Of a DNA stretch of 64,000 bases, positions 34,345 to 43,815 are shown piece by piece; the stretch's first letter is position 1, and the number at the start of each line of letters is the position of its first letter. This DNA is from Heloderma charlesbogerti (Eukaryota; Chordata; Lepidosauria; Squamata; Helodermatidae), in assembly GCA_026122225.1 (NCBI GenBank), contig JANEZZ010000982.1, positions 863,501-927,500 on the forward strand, written 5' to 3'. The notes under the pieces are model-generated. The model was not told the origin of the DNA and searched no databases. It worked only from the letters and a program-made list of their open reading frames with translations. The position numbers and the translations under genes are program-made.

Positions 34345-35300
34345 TTGCAACAGAATGAGATGGTAAAGTCCTGAGGTGATAAGATGGATTGTGGGAGCCT
34401 TAGAAAAATGACCCCCCCACACACACTCTCAAATGGTATAGTCAACTCTACCACCTCAGGATTCTGTCACCTCATGGTCCTCTTCAGACATAGGGCTAGC
34501 TGCACAGAGGGTAATGTCTAAAGAGGGCTATTCTGTGCAGCATATGTAGACTAGGCCCCAAGGAGGAGCCCATGGGGCAAGGAAGGCTAAACATCACAGC
34601 ACCAAGAAAAGCTGTGCACAATTTGCTTGGACGAGCTCTGGAGGCAAAGTGAAGCCTTGTATGCCTTGACATCCAAAACACCCTCTCGGACTTCACCCAC
34701 TCCTTGATGAGTTGAAGGCCTAAAAGGGGCAGGCCTCTGGCCTTTAGCCTAGCCCTCCTTCATGTCTCCAAGAGTTCAGACTGGGTGTGCTGCCTGTGTT
34801 GGCACACCTGCCTTTGGGAGGTCTGAGGTCACACACACCTGCCAATGGAGGTCAACACTTAATGCATCTGATGAAGTGGACTTCATCCACTTCATAATAC
34901 ATTTGTTAGTCTTTAAGATGTTACTGCTAAAAATGAAGGAAATTAAATACCTAACATGGTAGATCATGTGTGTGTGTGTGTGTGAAGCAATAAATGATTT
35001 GCTTAATCAAGGGGGGTGGGACATGGTTCTTTATGTAAACTTTCAGTAGCCTCACAGTAACACTCAGACACTGTAATATGTATTTCTGGATTTTGATTGA
35101 AGAATGGATTAAAAATGCAACAGTTCATGCCCCAAGAGGAGCCACCCCTAATAATTTCCAAGGCACCACCAGCTGATGAGTTTGCTTGTCCAACGTCCAT
35201 TACAGAAGGCATCATTTAAATGTCTTGATGGTAATAGCTCAGTATGTTCCCTGGTAAACTTGCTTCTGTTTGTGTCCCCTGTCCCTTCCCAATCCTTTTC
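34345..35300. other. SOX5 intron upstream of exon B
   Basis: 34860-34930 carries the GATGAAGTGGACTTCATCCAC / TTTGTTAGTCTTTAAG repeat signature. A short (TG)n lies at 34967-34984. The 300 bp before exon B shows no transposon. Confidence 0.5.
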
Positions 35301-35330
35301 TAGATATCCTTTCCTCTATCACGTCGTCAG
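35301..35330 (+). promoter_or_regulatory. SOX5: Tandem 3' splice sites of SOX5 exon B
   Basis: Two AG acceptors lie 27 nt apart: TTTTCTAG ending at 35303 and GTCGTCAG ending at 35330. Each has pyrimidine-rich sequence upstream. Both keep the SOX5 frame after exon A's G: the distal one gives GGT (Gly) and the proximal one gives GAT (Asp) plus an in-frame extension without a stop. The distal site matches the known protein; use of the proximal one is inferred. Confidence 0.6.
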
Positions 35331-35476
35331 GTTACTTAAATGATCATGATGCTGTTACCAAGGCAATCCAGGAGGCCCGGCAGATGAAGGAGCAGCTACG
35401 GCGGGAGCAACAGGTGCTTGATGGGAAGGTCGCTGTTGCAAACAACCTTGGCCTAAATAACTGCAGGACAGACAAG
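35331..35476 (+). CDS. SOX5: SOX5 coding exon B (second coiled-coil region)
   Basis: This is the SOX5 exon following exon A. Its first two bases, GT, complete the Gly codon left by exon A, and the frame continues [15 protein letters not shown] to CRTDK. It ends on a complete codon before the donor GTCAGT at 35477. The peptide is rich in charged and heptad residues ([19 protein letters not shown]), matching the coiled coil that SoxD proteins use for homo- and heterodimerisation. I chose the start after the AG at 35329-35330 because it gives the TIG-YLND junction known for SOX5. A second good acceptor, TAG at 35301-35303 preceded by a T/C-rich tract, would add 27 nt in the same frame (DILSSITSS). 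The downstream exon that should begin with an EK-type sequence was not found in the following 28.5 kb. Confidence 0.95.
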
Positions 35477-36560
35477 GTCAGTTTCCATTTGGGTCTCTAT
35501 TGGCAGTTCAACTGCAGCGGTGATGTTTCCGCTCCCTGCTCTCTGTTCCAGCTTTTCTCTTTCGAAGTGTGGAAGCACTGGAGGAAACTGCACCTTACTG
35601 ACCTCTTTCACAGTTCAGGATAAGCCATTACATTAATATTCCACAACGTAGGCCCTAACTGAACTGTGTAATATGTAGGTGTAATAATTGACGAGTTTCT
35701 CTGGCATTCCCATAGGGCCATCTTGTACATTATGCACTAGCAAAGCTGCCTGGGCTTGCCAACAAGCGTGCACTCAAGCAGGAGGGTCGTATTGGGTCAT
35801 ATAGGTTGGTCATATTGACATACTACACCTCTAGGTGTACGCTGACCTCAACTCAGATGGACACCTTAAAAATATAATGTATGTGTAGTGGCCCATACCC
35901 TCTGCACTAGATTCCATTAAAGTTGTATGTAATGCAGGACATGGTAGATGTTAACCCCATCAACTGGTAGCCTGGCAACATGAATCATTTCCAGACACCT
36001 CAGAAATTTTCAGGGGGTGAAAGGATGGGGTAGATGAAGGATTTGTGTAGGACAGCATTGTGAAACCTTTTTTGAAGGGCTGCACTGCTGGCTGCAGAAG
36101 CCTTCAGGGGTTGAATGGATGGGTTGAGCTGGCAGTGGGTGGGCCTATGGCACCCATTTACTTACACACACCCATACACACACACACACACAAAAAACTT
36201 GCCTGCAGGAGGTAATAGCAGCAGGGAAACGGCTATCTTGGTCCCAGCCACCCATATGAAGGCTGATCAGCTGGGCAAAAGGGAAACATGGGTGGCGCTG
36301 CCTAGGGCTCCACAGGGGCACTGAGAGTGGCTGAGGGCTTCATGTGGCCCATGGCCCACTGGCCACACAGGTAGCCAACCTGTGGTGTAGCACCATTTGT
36401 CCAAACTCCCCCTTGTGAATACTATCAAAGGAGGAAAAGTGTCTTATGGCTGCAAGACACAGGACCCCAGAACACGTTTTAGCATAGGTTTTCTTCACTT
36501 TCACCCTGTGTTTAGACTCCATGATCCTGGCTAATACTGAGCCTGGAGTTACTGAAAGGG
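35477..36560. other. SOX5 intron downstream of exon B
   Basis: No coding sequence. About 36045-36395 resembles a degraded DNA element (GTGAAACCTTTTTTGAAGGG ... GGTAGCCAACCTGTGG). A short (CA)n lies at 36170-36192. Confidence 0.4.
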
Positions 36561-36724
36561 CTGGATGTGCCTGATCTCAGCTGATCTCGGCTGCTAAGCA
36601 GGGTCAGCCCTGGTTAGCACTCGGATGGGAGACTGCCTGGGAATCAGGCTTCCTGCACTGAGCAGGGGGTTGGACTCAATGGTCTTGTAGGCCCCTTCCA
36701 ACCCTATGATTCTATGGTTCTATG
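36561..36724 (+). mobile_element. 5S-rRNA-derived SINE with CR1-like tail (copy 4)
   Basis: CTGGATGTGCCTGATCTCAG, GCTAAGCAGGGTCAGCCCTGG and GGATGGGAGACTGCCTGGGA are the 5S part, including the internal promoter region. The tail is GGGGGTTGGACTCAATGGTC and ATGATTCTATGG. It is the only sense copy. Confidence 0.9.
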
Positions 36725-37399
36725 AACCTGTGTGGTTGAGTGCCTGTCTGTTTGGATGTGAAGCAGGGCCACCAAAAATAAAATACTGGTTTCTACATAC
36801 TCAACAGACTCACTAGGTATGCAGAGGTATATATGTTTGCAGATTAAAAGAGATGATGGTGGTGGTGGTGGTGGTGGTGATGATATTAAATGGCCTGCCT
36901 GGGACCTGTGAGCTTCCAGGATGTGTGAGTTGAGGGAAGAAAGTAGAAGTATATGGGAGGCAGTGGCAGAGAACATGTAATTATTCTGCTCAAGCCCATA
37001 ACAGCTTAAGCATCAAGGGGTGGGGTTTGGGTTTGAGGCGTGAGGTCTGTGAGGTTAAAAAGCTTCCATTCCTGATCTATACAGGAGGAAGGAAAGAAAA
37101 ATGACACCTTCTTCCCTTCCCTTCCCTTCCCTAGACTCCAAAACACCCCAGTGCTATATCGCTATGAAATGCTCAAAGAAGCAGTAAGGAGGTCAGCAGT
37201 AGTCATGGCTGTAGTAATAGCAGTAACAGCAACATCAACAGTAGGGCTTGTATCAGCAGGAGGAGGAGTCATAGCAGCAGCAGTATTGTAGAAGTAGCAG
37301 TAACGGTAGTAGCAACAACAGTAGTAACAGTGTTGCAAGATTATGACCTGCATTCTACAACCTCTGCAGTCCTAGGGTAATGACTTCAGCACTAACAGA
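36725..37399. repeat. Intron with trinucleotide-rich tracts
   Basis: (GGT)n at 36856-36880, (CCCTT)n at 37112-37132, and a 165-bp cryptically simple region of AGCAGTARYA/ACARYA units at about 37175-37335. No gene. Confidence 0.7.
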
Positions 37400-37855
37400 T
37401 ATGGACATTGGAGGAATCCATCCAGGGGCTAAAGTTTGCCAAGCTTTTAGCAGCTCAGCCCTCCGGACTTTGACTCATTTACCCGTGAGCTCTCGCAACT
37501 TGATGCAGATTGAGTCAGGCCAGTTTGCAGATTTGGGGTTGTTGATTTTTTTTTTTCTCCTTAAAGCAACATGTACATAAACTGCAGCCGCAATTTGCAT
37601 AACTTGCACAAATTTCTACCATATATGCTTAATTTGCATGGCATGCGGGGCGCAATTTGCACACATTGAACATTTTATGGCCTCAAATTGTGCCAATTAT
37701 GGCTGAAATTCATGCAAGTTATGGAAATTGCAGCTGCGATTTGCATAAATGTCACTTGAAGAAAAAGGTTCTCGGATTCCGAGGAAAAGCCCACAGCTCC
37801 GGGAAAATCTGGTGGGCTTAAAAAGGGCTGGATTTTCCCATGCTGGCCATACTTA
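37400..37855. mobile_element. hAT-like MITE with TTTGCACAAATT core (second copy)
   Basis: Ends TATGGACATTGGAGG and GGCCATACTTA; duplication CTAACAGA / CTAACTAA (6 of 8). The core of ATTTGCATAACTTGCACAAA-like units matches 33655-34164 inverted. Confidence 0.7.
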
Positions 37856-38191
37856 CTAACTAAGCAATCCCACTGTTTGCTGTGGAAACACATGGCACTG
37901 GAACCTCCAAAGAATCCAAAGTCCTGCCAGGCTCATGCTGGCAGGGCAGATGAAAGGGAGGAGCTGCTTTTAAAAACTTCCTTTTCTGGTTTTCTGTTGG
38001 TGTCTTCCTTAAACTGTTTCCCTCCCACTGATGTCAATGAAAGGAAAATGAACTACGCAAGCTTCAAGGCTGACATAGTTCTCCCTGCATTTGGGAGTGG
38101 GGCATTGGAGGAATCCACAAGCTCTCCTGGCATGCCCAGAAACATCCTTGAATTTGCCCCTTATGCATTTCCCAGTGTCAAGCCTCTTAAC

Positions 38192-38670
38192 TGGGGATGG
38201 GCAAATGAGCCATGTTCATGATCACTACAATTCTCTGAACAACAGCTTGCTACTCATCATGTGCCCAATTCCGGTTTGCATTTGTGATTGTGGCTTGCTG
38301 TGTGCAAATGGAAAAAAAATGGCACAAATCAAGCAGCAATCAAATATGAAATGTGTGCAACTTCCCCCTGTTTGATTTGTGTAGATTTCCTAAATTTGTG
38401 CAAGTCTCTTAAATTTATGCAAATTGTCTAAATTTCCTCCATAGACTAACGCATTTGGCCTATGGGGGAATTTGCGCAAATTGGGGGATTTGTGCAGGAT
38501 TGCAAAGTCTGCATAAATTTGGGAAATTTGCACAAATTGGACATCATGAGCACATGTTTGTCAGTTTATGAACATTTTCAATGAACATGCTCTTGCGCTT
38601 GCATGCAAAGATGCATGCAGGGCATGTTCACATGTTTTGCAAGCAAACCCAAAATTCTCATACATCCCTA
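38192..38670. mobile_element. hAT MITE with AATTTGTGCAAG core
   Basis: Ends TGGGGATGGGC and TCATACATCCCTA; perfect duplication CTCTTAAC (38184-38191, 38671-38678). The central 38360-38550 is an imperfect palindrome around TAGACTAACGCATTTGGCCTA. Confidence 0.9.
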
Positions 38671-39432
38671 CTCTTAACCAAGCATGGCTGGCCCTAGGGA
38701 TATGTCTCCATCCCCTACCCTGAAGCTCACCCGATGACCATGGTCTGATTACTATGTCTCACCCTTATTTACCTCACAGGGTTGTTGTCAGAGAAACATG
38801 CATCCTGTTCTGAACGCACAGGAGGAAGGTTTGGATAAACCAAATAATAGAATAATTGGCGTAAACCAATAATAGAAGGGCAGGTTGAGTTGCTGATATG
38901 GAACTTAATGTGATATTTGGGATCCTCTGATTTTTCTTTCTTCTGCAATATTCAGCTCTGCCTCTTTCTTTCTTTCTTTCTAAATCTATCCACTGACTTA
39001 AAGGTGGTAAAGAATATAGACCTATTAAGCCCTTGGCCAAGGGGCCAAGGGCGCAGAAAGAAACTAACAAAAAGTTTGTTTAATTCTCTGTGCCGGGCTG
39101 TCAATACCCATTATGCCTGGGTGATCCTTGATGTATCTGGATCCAAGTGAGAAATTGGGCTTTTGGGGGGAATATTTACATGTGTTGGGGAGATGAGCTG
39201 GATTGAAAATATTATTCAAGCTTTTATTTATTTATTTATATAGCGCCCAATAGCCAAAGCTCTCTGGGCGGTTCACAAAAACAAAAAAAGCTTCTCTGGG
39301 ACCAAAAGTTTTGCTAAGCTTCTGGCAATGGGGCCTCATGAGACTGTCACACATGTATTCTGACTGTGGCAGACTTTCTTGGTCAAGTCATATGAGATGA
39401 CTCAGCAAAAACAGAAATAGGCCGGATAAAAT
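38671..39432. other. Intron with old repeat ends
   Basis: A SINE remnant (TTTACCTCACAGGGTTGTTG) lies near 38768 and an antisense L2 tail (GCCCAATAGCCAAAGCTCTC) at 39225-39285. No gene. Confidence 0.45.
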
Positions 39433-40354
39433 TAGTATAGTCTCCCCCATTTTTTTTGACCATTTTCATTTAATTTGATAGAAAATAAATTGCTTTCAAA
39501 AAGAAATTCAAAGGAGGAAACATTTGCATGGGTTGGGTTTGGGGTACTTGTGCTTACCTTACTTACGAGGTGGCTGAGGAGTGTGTACAAGTGTCCTGTC
39601 TGTCACTGTACAGTAATCTCTGTGGCAGCCTGTAGCCTCCTCAGCTCCCCACACTTCAGTTAAAGCCATCATGAGGAAGACATCAGGAGACAATTCCTCC
39701 CATGGGGCTTTTTCAGTTCAGGAAGTGCAGGTGGCCCGGGAGGCTGCAGAGCAATGGAAAGGTGTGTAATAGAGGGAGAAAACACACACAGCACCTTTGG
39801 CCACCTCACAGTGGTGGTTGTTGTTGTTCGGTCGTTAAGTCGTGTCCGACTCTTCGTGACCCATGGACCATAACACGCCAGGCCTTCCTGTCCTCCGCTC
39901 TCTCCCGGAGCGTGCTCAAGTTCATATTCATTGCATCGGTGATGCTATCTAGCCATCTCATCCTCTGCCGTCCCCTTCTCCTTTTGCCTTCAGTCTTTCC
40001 CAGCATCAGGGTCTTTTCCAGAGAGTTTTCTCTTCACATTAGGTGGCCAAAATATTTGAGCTTCAGCTTCAGTATCTCACAATGGTTAGGTAAGCTCAAA
40101 AATACCACCCAAAGAAATTCAAAATTCTGTCTCAGAAAAGTGGAAGCCATTTACAGAAGCAGTGCAATAAGCCCAAAACCCTTAGGAAAAAAGAAAGAAC
40201 CTGTGCAAAAAACCCTGCCAATAGTGAGCCCTATCTGTGAGAAACTGTTGAGAATTTCTCCTCCCCTAGGAGAAATTTGGTGAAATTGTCCCCCCAATTT
40301 CCCTGCCCACAAATAGGCTGGAGAATTTTGAGAGGCCATTTGTGCACATCTCTA
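39433..40354. mobile_element. hAT MITE interrupted by a Bov-B fragment
   Basis: Perfect duplication GATAAAAT (39425-39432, 40355-40362); left end TAGTATAGTC, right end TGTGCACATCTCTA. The body matches 3195-3868. A Bov-B fragment sits at 39815-40074. Confidence 0.9.
39815..40074 (-). mobile_element. Bov-B 3' fragment nested in a hAT element
   Basis: The minus strand encodes the Bov-B C-terminus (TLMLGKTEGKRRRGRQRMRW, LDSITDAMNMNLSTLRERAE) and ends GACTTAACGACCGAACAACA. The flanks CTCACAGTGG / CTCACAATGG (39805-39814, 40075-40084) look like its target duplication. Confidence 0.9.
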
Positions 40355-40365
40355 GATAAAATAAT

Positions 40366-41185
40366 TCATGGCATTTGCTGCCATGGGATGTGGTGATGGC
40401 CAGTTATTTAGGTGGCTTTAAAACAGTTTGGACACATTCCTAAGGCTAATTCTATCTGAGGCTAGTAGTCATGGTGTCTATCTATGTGAGACCTGCAGAT
40501 CAAGAAGTGGTGTGCCACTGAATATAATTTGCTGGGGAGCAAAAGTGGGAGAACGCTTTAAAATGAGTTTCGGCAAATTCATGAAGGATACGTTTATCAA
40601 TGGCTATTTGTCCTTATGGTTATGTTTTATCACCATTACCAAAAGCAATATGCCAGGGGTGCAGAACCACTTTCAGCCCAGGATCTGAATTCCATTTTGG
40701 AGAAAGCTCTTACGGGCCGCATTCCAGTGGTGGGTGGGTCTTAAGGCAAAAGGGGTGGGGCCAGAGGCAAAGCAGTGGGGCCCAAAATACACACACACAC
40801 ACACACACAACAACAACAACAACAACAGCCCTAGCATATTGTAACTGAAAGCTCTTACCGCCAGTAAACAAGCCTTAGGAGAAGCATTTCTGTCTTTCAG
40901 AATGAGGAAAAACTGCACAAAACCCAGGAAACCACCACACGGTTGGTGGATGGGGGAAGGGGTGGGGCTAAGGGAGGAGGTGTGGCCTCCTTGGCACACC
41001 TGGAGGGCTAGATTGGGACACCCCAAGGGCCAGGTTTGACTCTTGCACTTGAGGTTTTGCACCCCTGCAGTGTGGCTATGTGTAGCAGTTGCTTGTGGGC
41101 TTCCAGAGGCATCTAATTGGCCACTGTGGTGACAGAATGCTGGACTAGATAGGCCTTTAGTCTGATCCGGCAGTTCTTTTTTATA
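40366..41185 (+). mobile_element. CR1/L3-like LINE 3' pieces split by a hAT element
   Basis: 40366-40500 and 40570-40653 resemble the end of a CR1/L3-type LINE (GATGTGGTGATGGCCAGTTA, TTTATCAATGGCTATTTG). 41068-41185 continues it (TGTAGCAGTTGCTTGTGGGC, GCTGGACTAGATAGGCC). The middle is the MITE 40654-41067. Confidence 0.6.
40654..41067. mobile_element. CAGGGGTG-family hAT MITE
   Basis: Ends CAGGGGTGCAGAACC and GAGGTTTTGCACCCCTG; flanks CAATATGC / CAGTGTGG match only 5 of 8. It contains (AC)n then (CAA)n at 40789-40826. Confidence 0.85.
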
Positions 41186-41361
41186 GTCTTGTGCTCTAAG
41201 ATTAGTAGAGGTTCTTGTGCTCCTAAGACTAGTAGCCATTGATAGCTTTTGTTGGGATATACAAGGGGAGTGTAGACAGAGTGCTTGGCTCTTCTTTAAC
41301 TGTAATCAAAGGATCAGGGGCAGGCTGTACAATTGGACTCTCCTATACTTTCAAACTGCAG

Positions 41362-41578
41362 AGCCAGTGTGAGTGAAGCAGTTAGTGTTGGACTAAGATT
41401 GGGGTGACCCAGGTTCAAATCCCCACTTAGCTGTGAAGCTGACTGGGTGACCTTGGGCCAGTCTCCATGGCTCAGCCCAAACACAGCCATTTTGCAGGGT
41501 TGTAGTAAGGATAGAGTGATAAGGGTGAGATGACCAGGAGCTCCTTGGAAGAAGGGTGGAATAGAAATGTAAGAAAAC
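41362..41578 (+). mobile_element. Sauria-type tRNA SINE, diverged
   Basis: GAGCCAGTGTGAGTGAAGCAG head, GGTTCAAATCCCC B box, CTGGGTGACCTTGGGCCAGTC body, GGGTGGAATAGAAATGTAAG end. Confidence 0.88.
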
Positions 41579-42424
41579 TGTCAGCTGGGATGTGTGATCT
41601 TACAGCTGCCTCCCTTTATAACGCCAGTCAGCATTATCTCTGTATTGGTCCTTGCAGAGGTTGTAGTGACTGAACTGACATAAGAACATAAGAAATGCCC
41701 TCCTGGATGAGACCAAACTCCTGTTTCTCATAGTGGCCAACAAGATGCCTATAGGATGGCCAACCCACAAGCTTAAATGAAAGCAAAGATCATGGAGTCC
41801 TGACTTAAAGTAGTCCGCATTTTGCAAAAACAAGACAAAAAACAAGATATGGTCACTCTCCCAGGACTGCCTGTGTGCTTCATGGACAAGAAAGAATTTG
41901 AACTCAGGTCTGAAGTAATAAGGAAATCCCAACAAAGCCATAATTCTATGTCTTCCACAACACGCGATAGACTGTCATTTCCTTGAGTTTTCTTGTATTT
42001 TCTTTTTCCGCTGAGACTCCCCTGTGAATTTTCACAATACCACCTTTTCCTGCCCCTTGCTGAGTGTGCGAATAGACTTACTGCTGCCTTTCTCTGCCAC
42101 TTTCATAACACTGGAAATGGAGGTCTGTCAGCCAAGTTGTGGGCAGTGGCGGAGGGGGGGTGGGGAGAATCCTGAAAGTGCTCTTACAATAAAATATCGT
42201 ATAAACATACAGTTGGGAAGAACTCAGGTCTTGGGGCTCATACGTGCAATGTGATCCTGTCTCAGTGTTCCATGTTTGCATATCAGTGTGACCAAACAGG
42301 ATAGAAAATATGCAGACGATGGGGGAAGCCAGATGAGGGAAGCCCCCAATCCCCATATATTCATCAGCTCAGTGTAGAAGCATGAATGGAGGTCCAGAGC
42401 ACTTTCCTTGCCATTCACTCAGCA
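41579..42424. other. Intron, no gene seen
   Basis: 41680-41740 resembles the AAGAACATAAGAAATGCCCT...GATGAGACCAAA end of a LINE. The rest is unassigned. Confidence 0.4.
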
Positions 42425-42660
42425 TGTATGTATATGTATGTATTTGTTACATTTATATCCAGCCTTTTCCTCCAAGGAGCCCAAGGAGGTATATATGATC
42501 CTCCTCCTCTCCATTTCTTCACACCCATCCTGTGAGGTTAGGCTGAGAGTCAGTGACTGGCCCAAAGTCACCCAGTGAGCTTTAGGGCCAAATGGGGACT
42601 TGAACCTGGGTCTTTGCAGTCCCAATTGAACACTCTAAACACTACACCACACTGGCTCTC
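42425..42660 (-). mobile_element. Sauria-type tRNA SINE
   Basis: Minus strand: GAGAGCCAGTGTGGTGTAGTG head, GACTGGGCCAA-type body seen on plus as GTGACTGGCCCAAAGTCACC, and a (TACA)n-like tail at 42425-42450. Confidence 0.9.
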
Positions 42661-42677
42661 AGCATCCCCTGTACGGT

Positions 42678-42929
42678 CCCTATTCAGGCATTCTATCTAC
42701 CCCCATTCAGGTGTTCTTTTATCCAGGTAGGTCAAACACACTAGGAGGTAGGGCACTGCAGCATTCCGACTCACATGGAAAGCCTTCACGGATACAGGAG
42801 TCTCTCCTCTTCAGATGTTGCCCTCCATGAATACGGGCCATCAGATGTGATGAGGGAGAGGAGTGGGGCTGTAGGACTCTCCCTCCTCAGGTGTTTGATC
42901 TTCCCAGGTAAGAGAACACCTGAGTAGGG
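42678..42929. mobile_element. MITE with CCCTATTCAGGCATTC termini
   Basis: The left end is CCCTATTCAGGCATTC and the right end is GAGAACACCTGAGTAGGG; much of the body pairs with itself. It shares termini with 21664-22060. No clear duplication. Confidence 0.6.
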
Positions 42930-43399
42930 CTTCTATCTATTTTCAGAGAAAGTGCTGGAATGGGACTGGGCCTAGATGGCCAATAGCATTCAAGAGGGCC
43001 AGAAATATTAGCTTGGTAAAAAGTGATAAGCTTTGAAATGCATTTAGGCCACACCCATGATCACGGTCACTTTTGCCCATACCCTCTCTACTTTGGTCTC
43101 AAAGCCCTTGACATTATCATTATCAATTTCTCAGTCCACAGAATTATATTCTCAGGACAACATTGCGAAGTAAGTTAGGCTGAGACCAGACATTAACAGA
43201 GAGCTTCTTTGACTTCAGTGGCTGAAAACAGCAGGTCTGCATCTTTCTGTCCTCCAGTAATGTCCAGCAAAATATATATTTCTGAAAAATACAATGCACA
43301 AGAAGATATCAATCCACACTGAATTTCCCTAAGAGGCAGCCAGTGGGGAAGTTCAGAACACACTTTCACTGCATGTTACTGGGACAGGAGGGTCGGGGA
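42930..43399. other. Intron, nothing firm
   Basis: 43105-43187 may be an old SINE remnant (CATTGCGAAGTAAGTTAGGCTGAG). No gene. Confidence 0.4.
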
Positions 43400-43551
43400 T
43401 AGAATCATAGAAGAATCCTAGGGTTGGAATAGGCCTACAAGACCATCGAGTCCAACCCCCTGCTCAATGCAGGAAGCCTGATTCCCAGGCAGTCTCCCAT
43501 CCAAGTACTAACCAGGGCTGACCCTGCTTAGCTTCCGAGATCAGATGAGAT
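43400..43551 (-). mobile_element. 5S-rRNA-derived SINE with CR1-like tail (copy 5)
   Basis: Same head and tail as copies 1-3, including GGTTAGTACTTGGATGGGAG on the minus strand, which is very close to 5S rRNA. Confidence 0.88.
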
Positions 43552-43815
43552 TGAGAAAGAGAAGCAGCAGCCACATGTCTCCAGCTATCCTGCAAACATC
43601 GTGACCATACAAAGGTTTCAACTGGACTGTCCCAGATCCAAAATAGCTCCACCCCTCAACTAGTGTGCACCACTGACTTTCTAGAACCTGGCTGCTTGGG
43701 TGGCCATGTCCTGCTTTACAGAGGATCCGTCCTCTATTTGAAGGTCTCCTCTGTTTGAAGAGCTCTCTGCTCCACGTCCAGTTTGAAGATAAATAACCAT
43801 AAGATGGGTGAGCAG

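Larger units (their letters stand above)
23493..35330 (+). other. SOX5: SOX5 intron between exons A and B
   Basis: The intron is 11,838 nt, with GTAAGT at the 5' end and a CAG acceptor at the 3' end, and is phase 1. The first 1.2 kb after the donor is mostly nested transposon; the intron also carries five or more further hAT-like elements, a Sauria SINE, a possible solo LTR and L2 fragments. It has no other coding exon that I can recognise. Confidence 0.85.

Noticed and set aside
35304..35330. Treating the 27-nt segment as constitutive SOX5 coding sequence
   Set aside because: The known SOX5 junction TIG-YLND fits only the acceptor at 35330; the extension is kept as an alternative.
36561..36640. 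Possible 5S rRNA gene
   Set aside because: Only part of 5S is present and it is fused to a CR1-type tail repeated elsewhere, so it is a SINE.
40673..41239. 188-codon minus-strand frame
   Set aside because: It spans a CAGGGGTG MITE, its microsatellite and LINE tail; not a gene.
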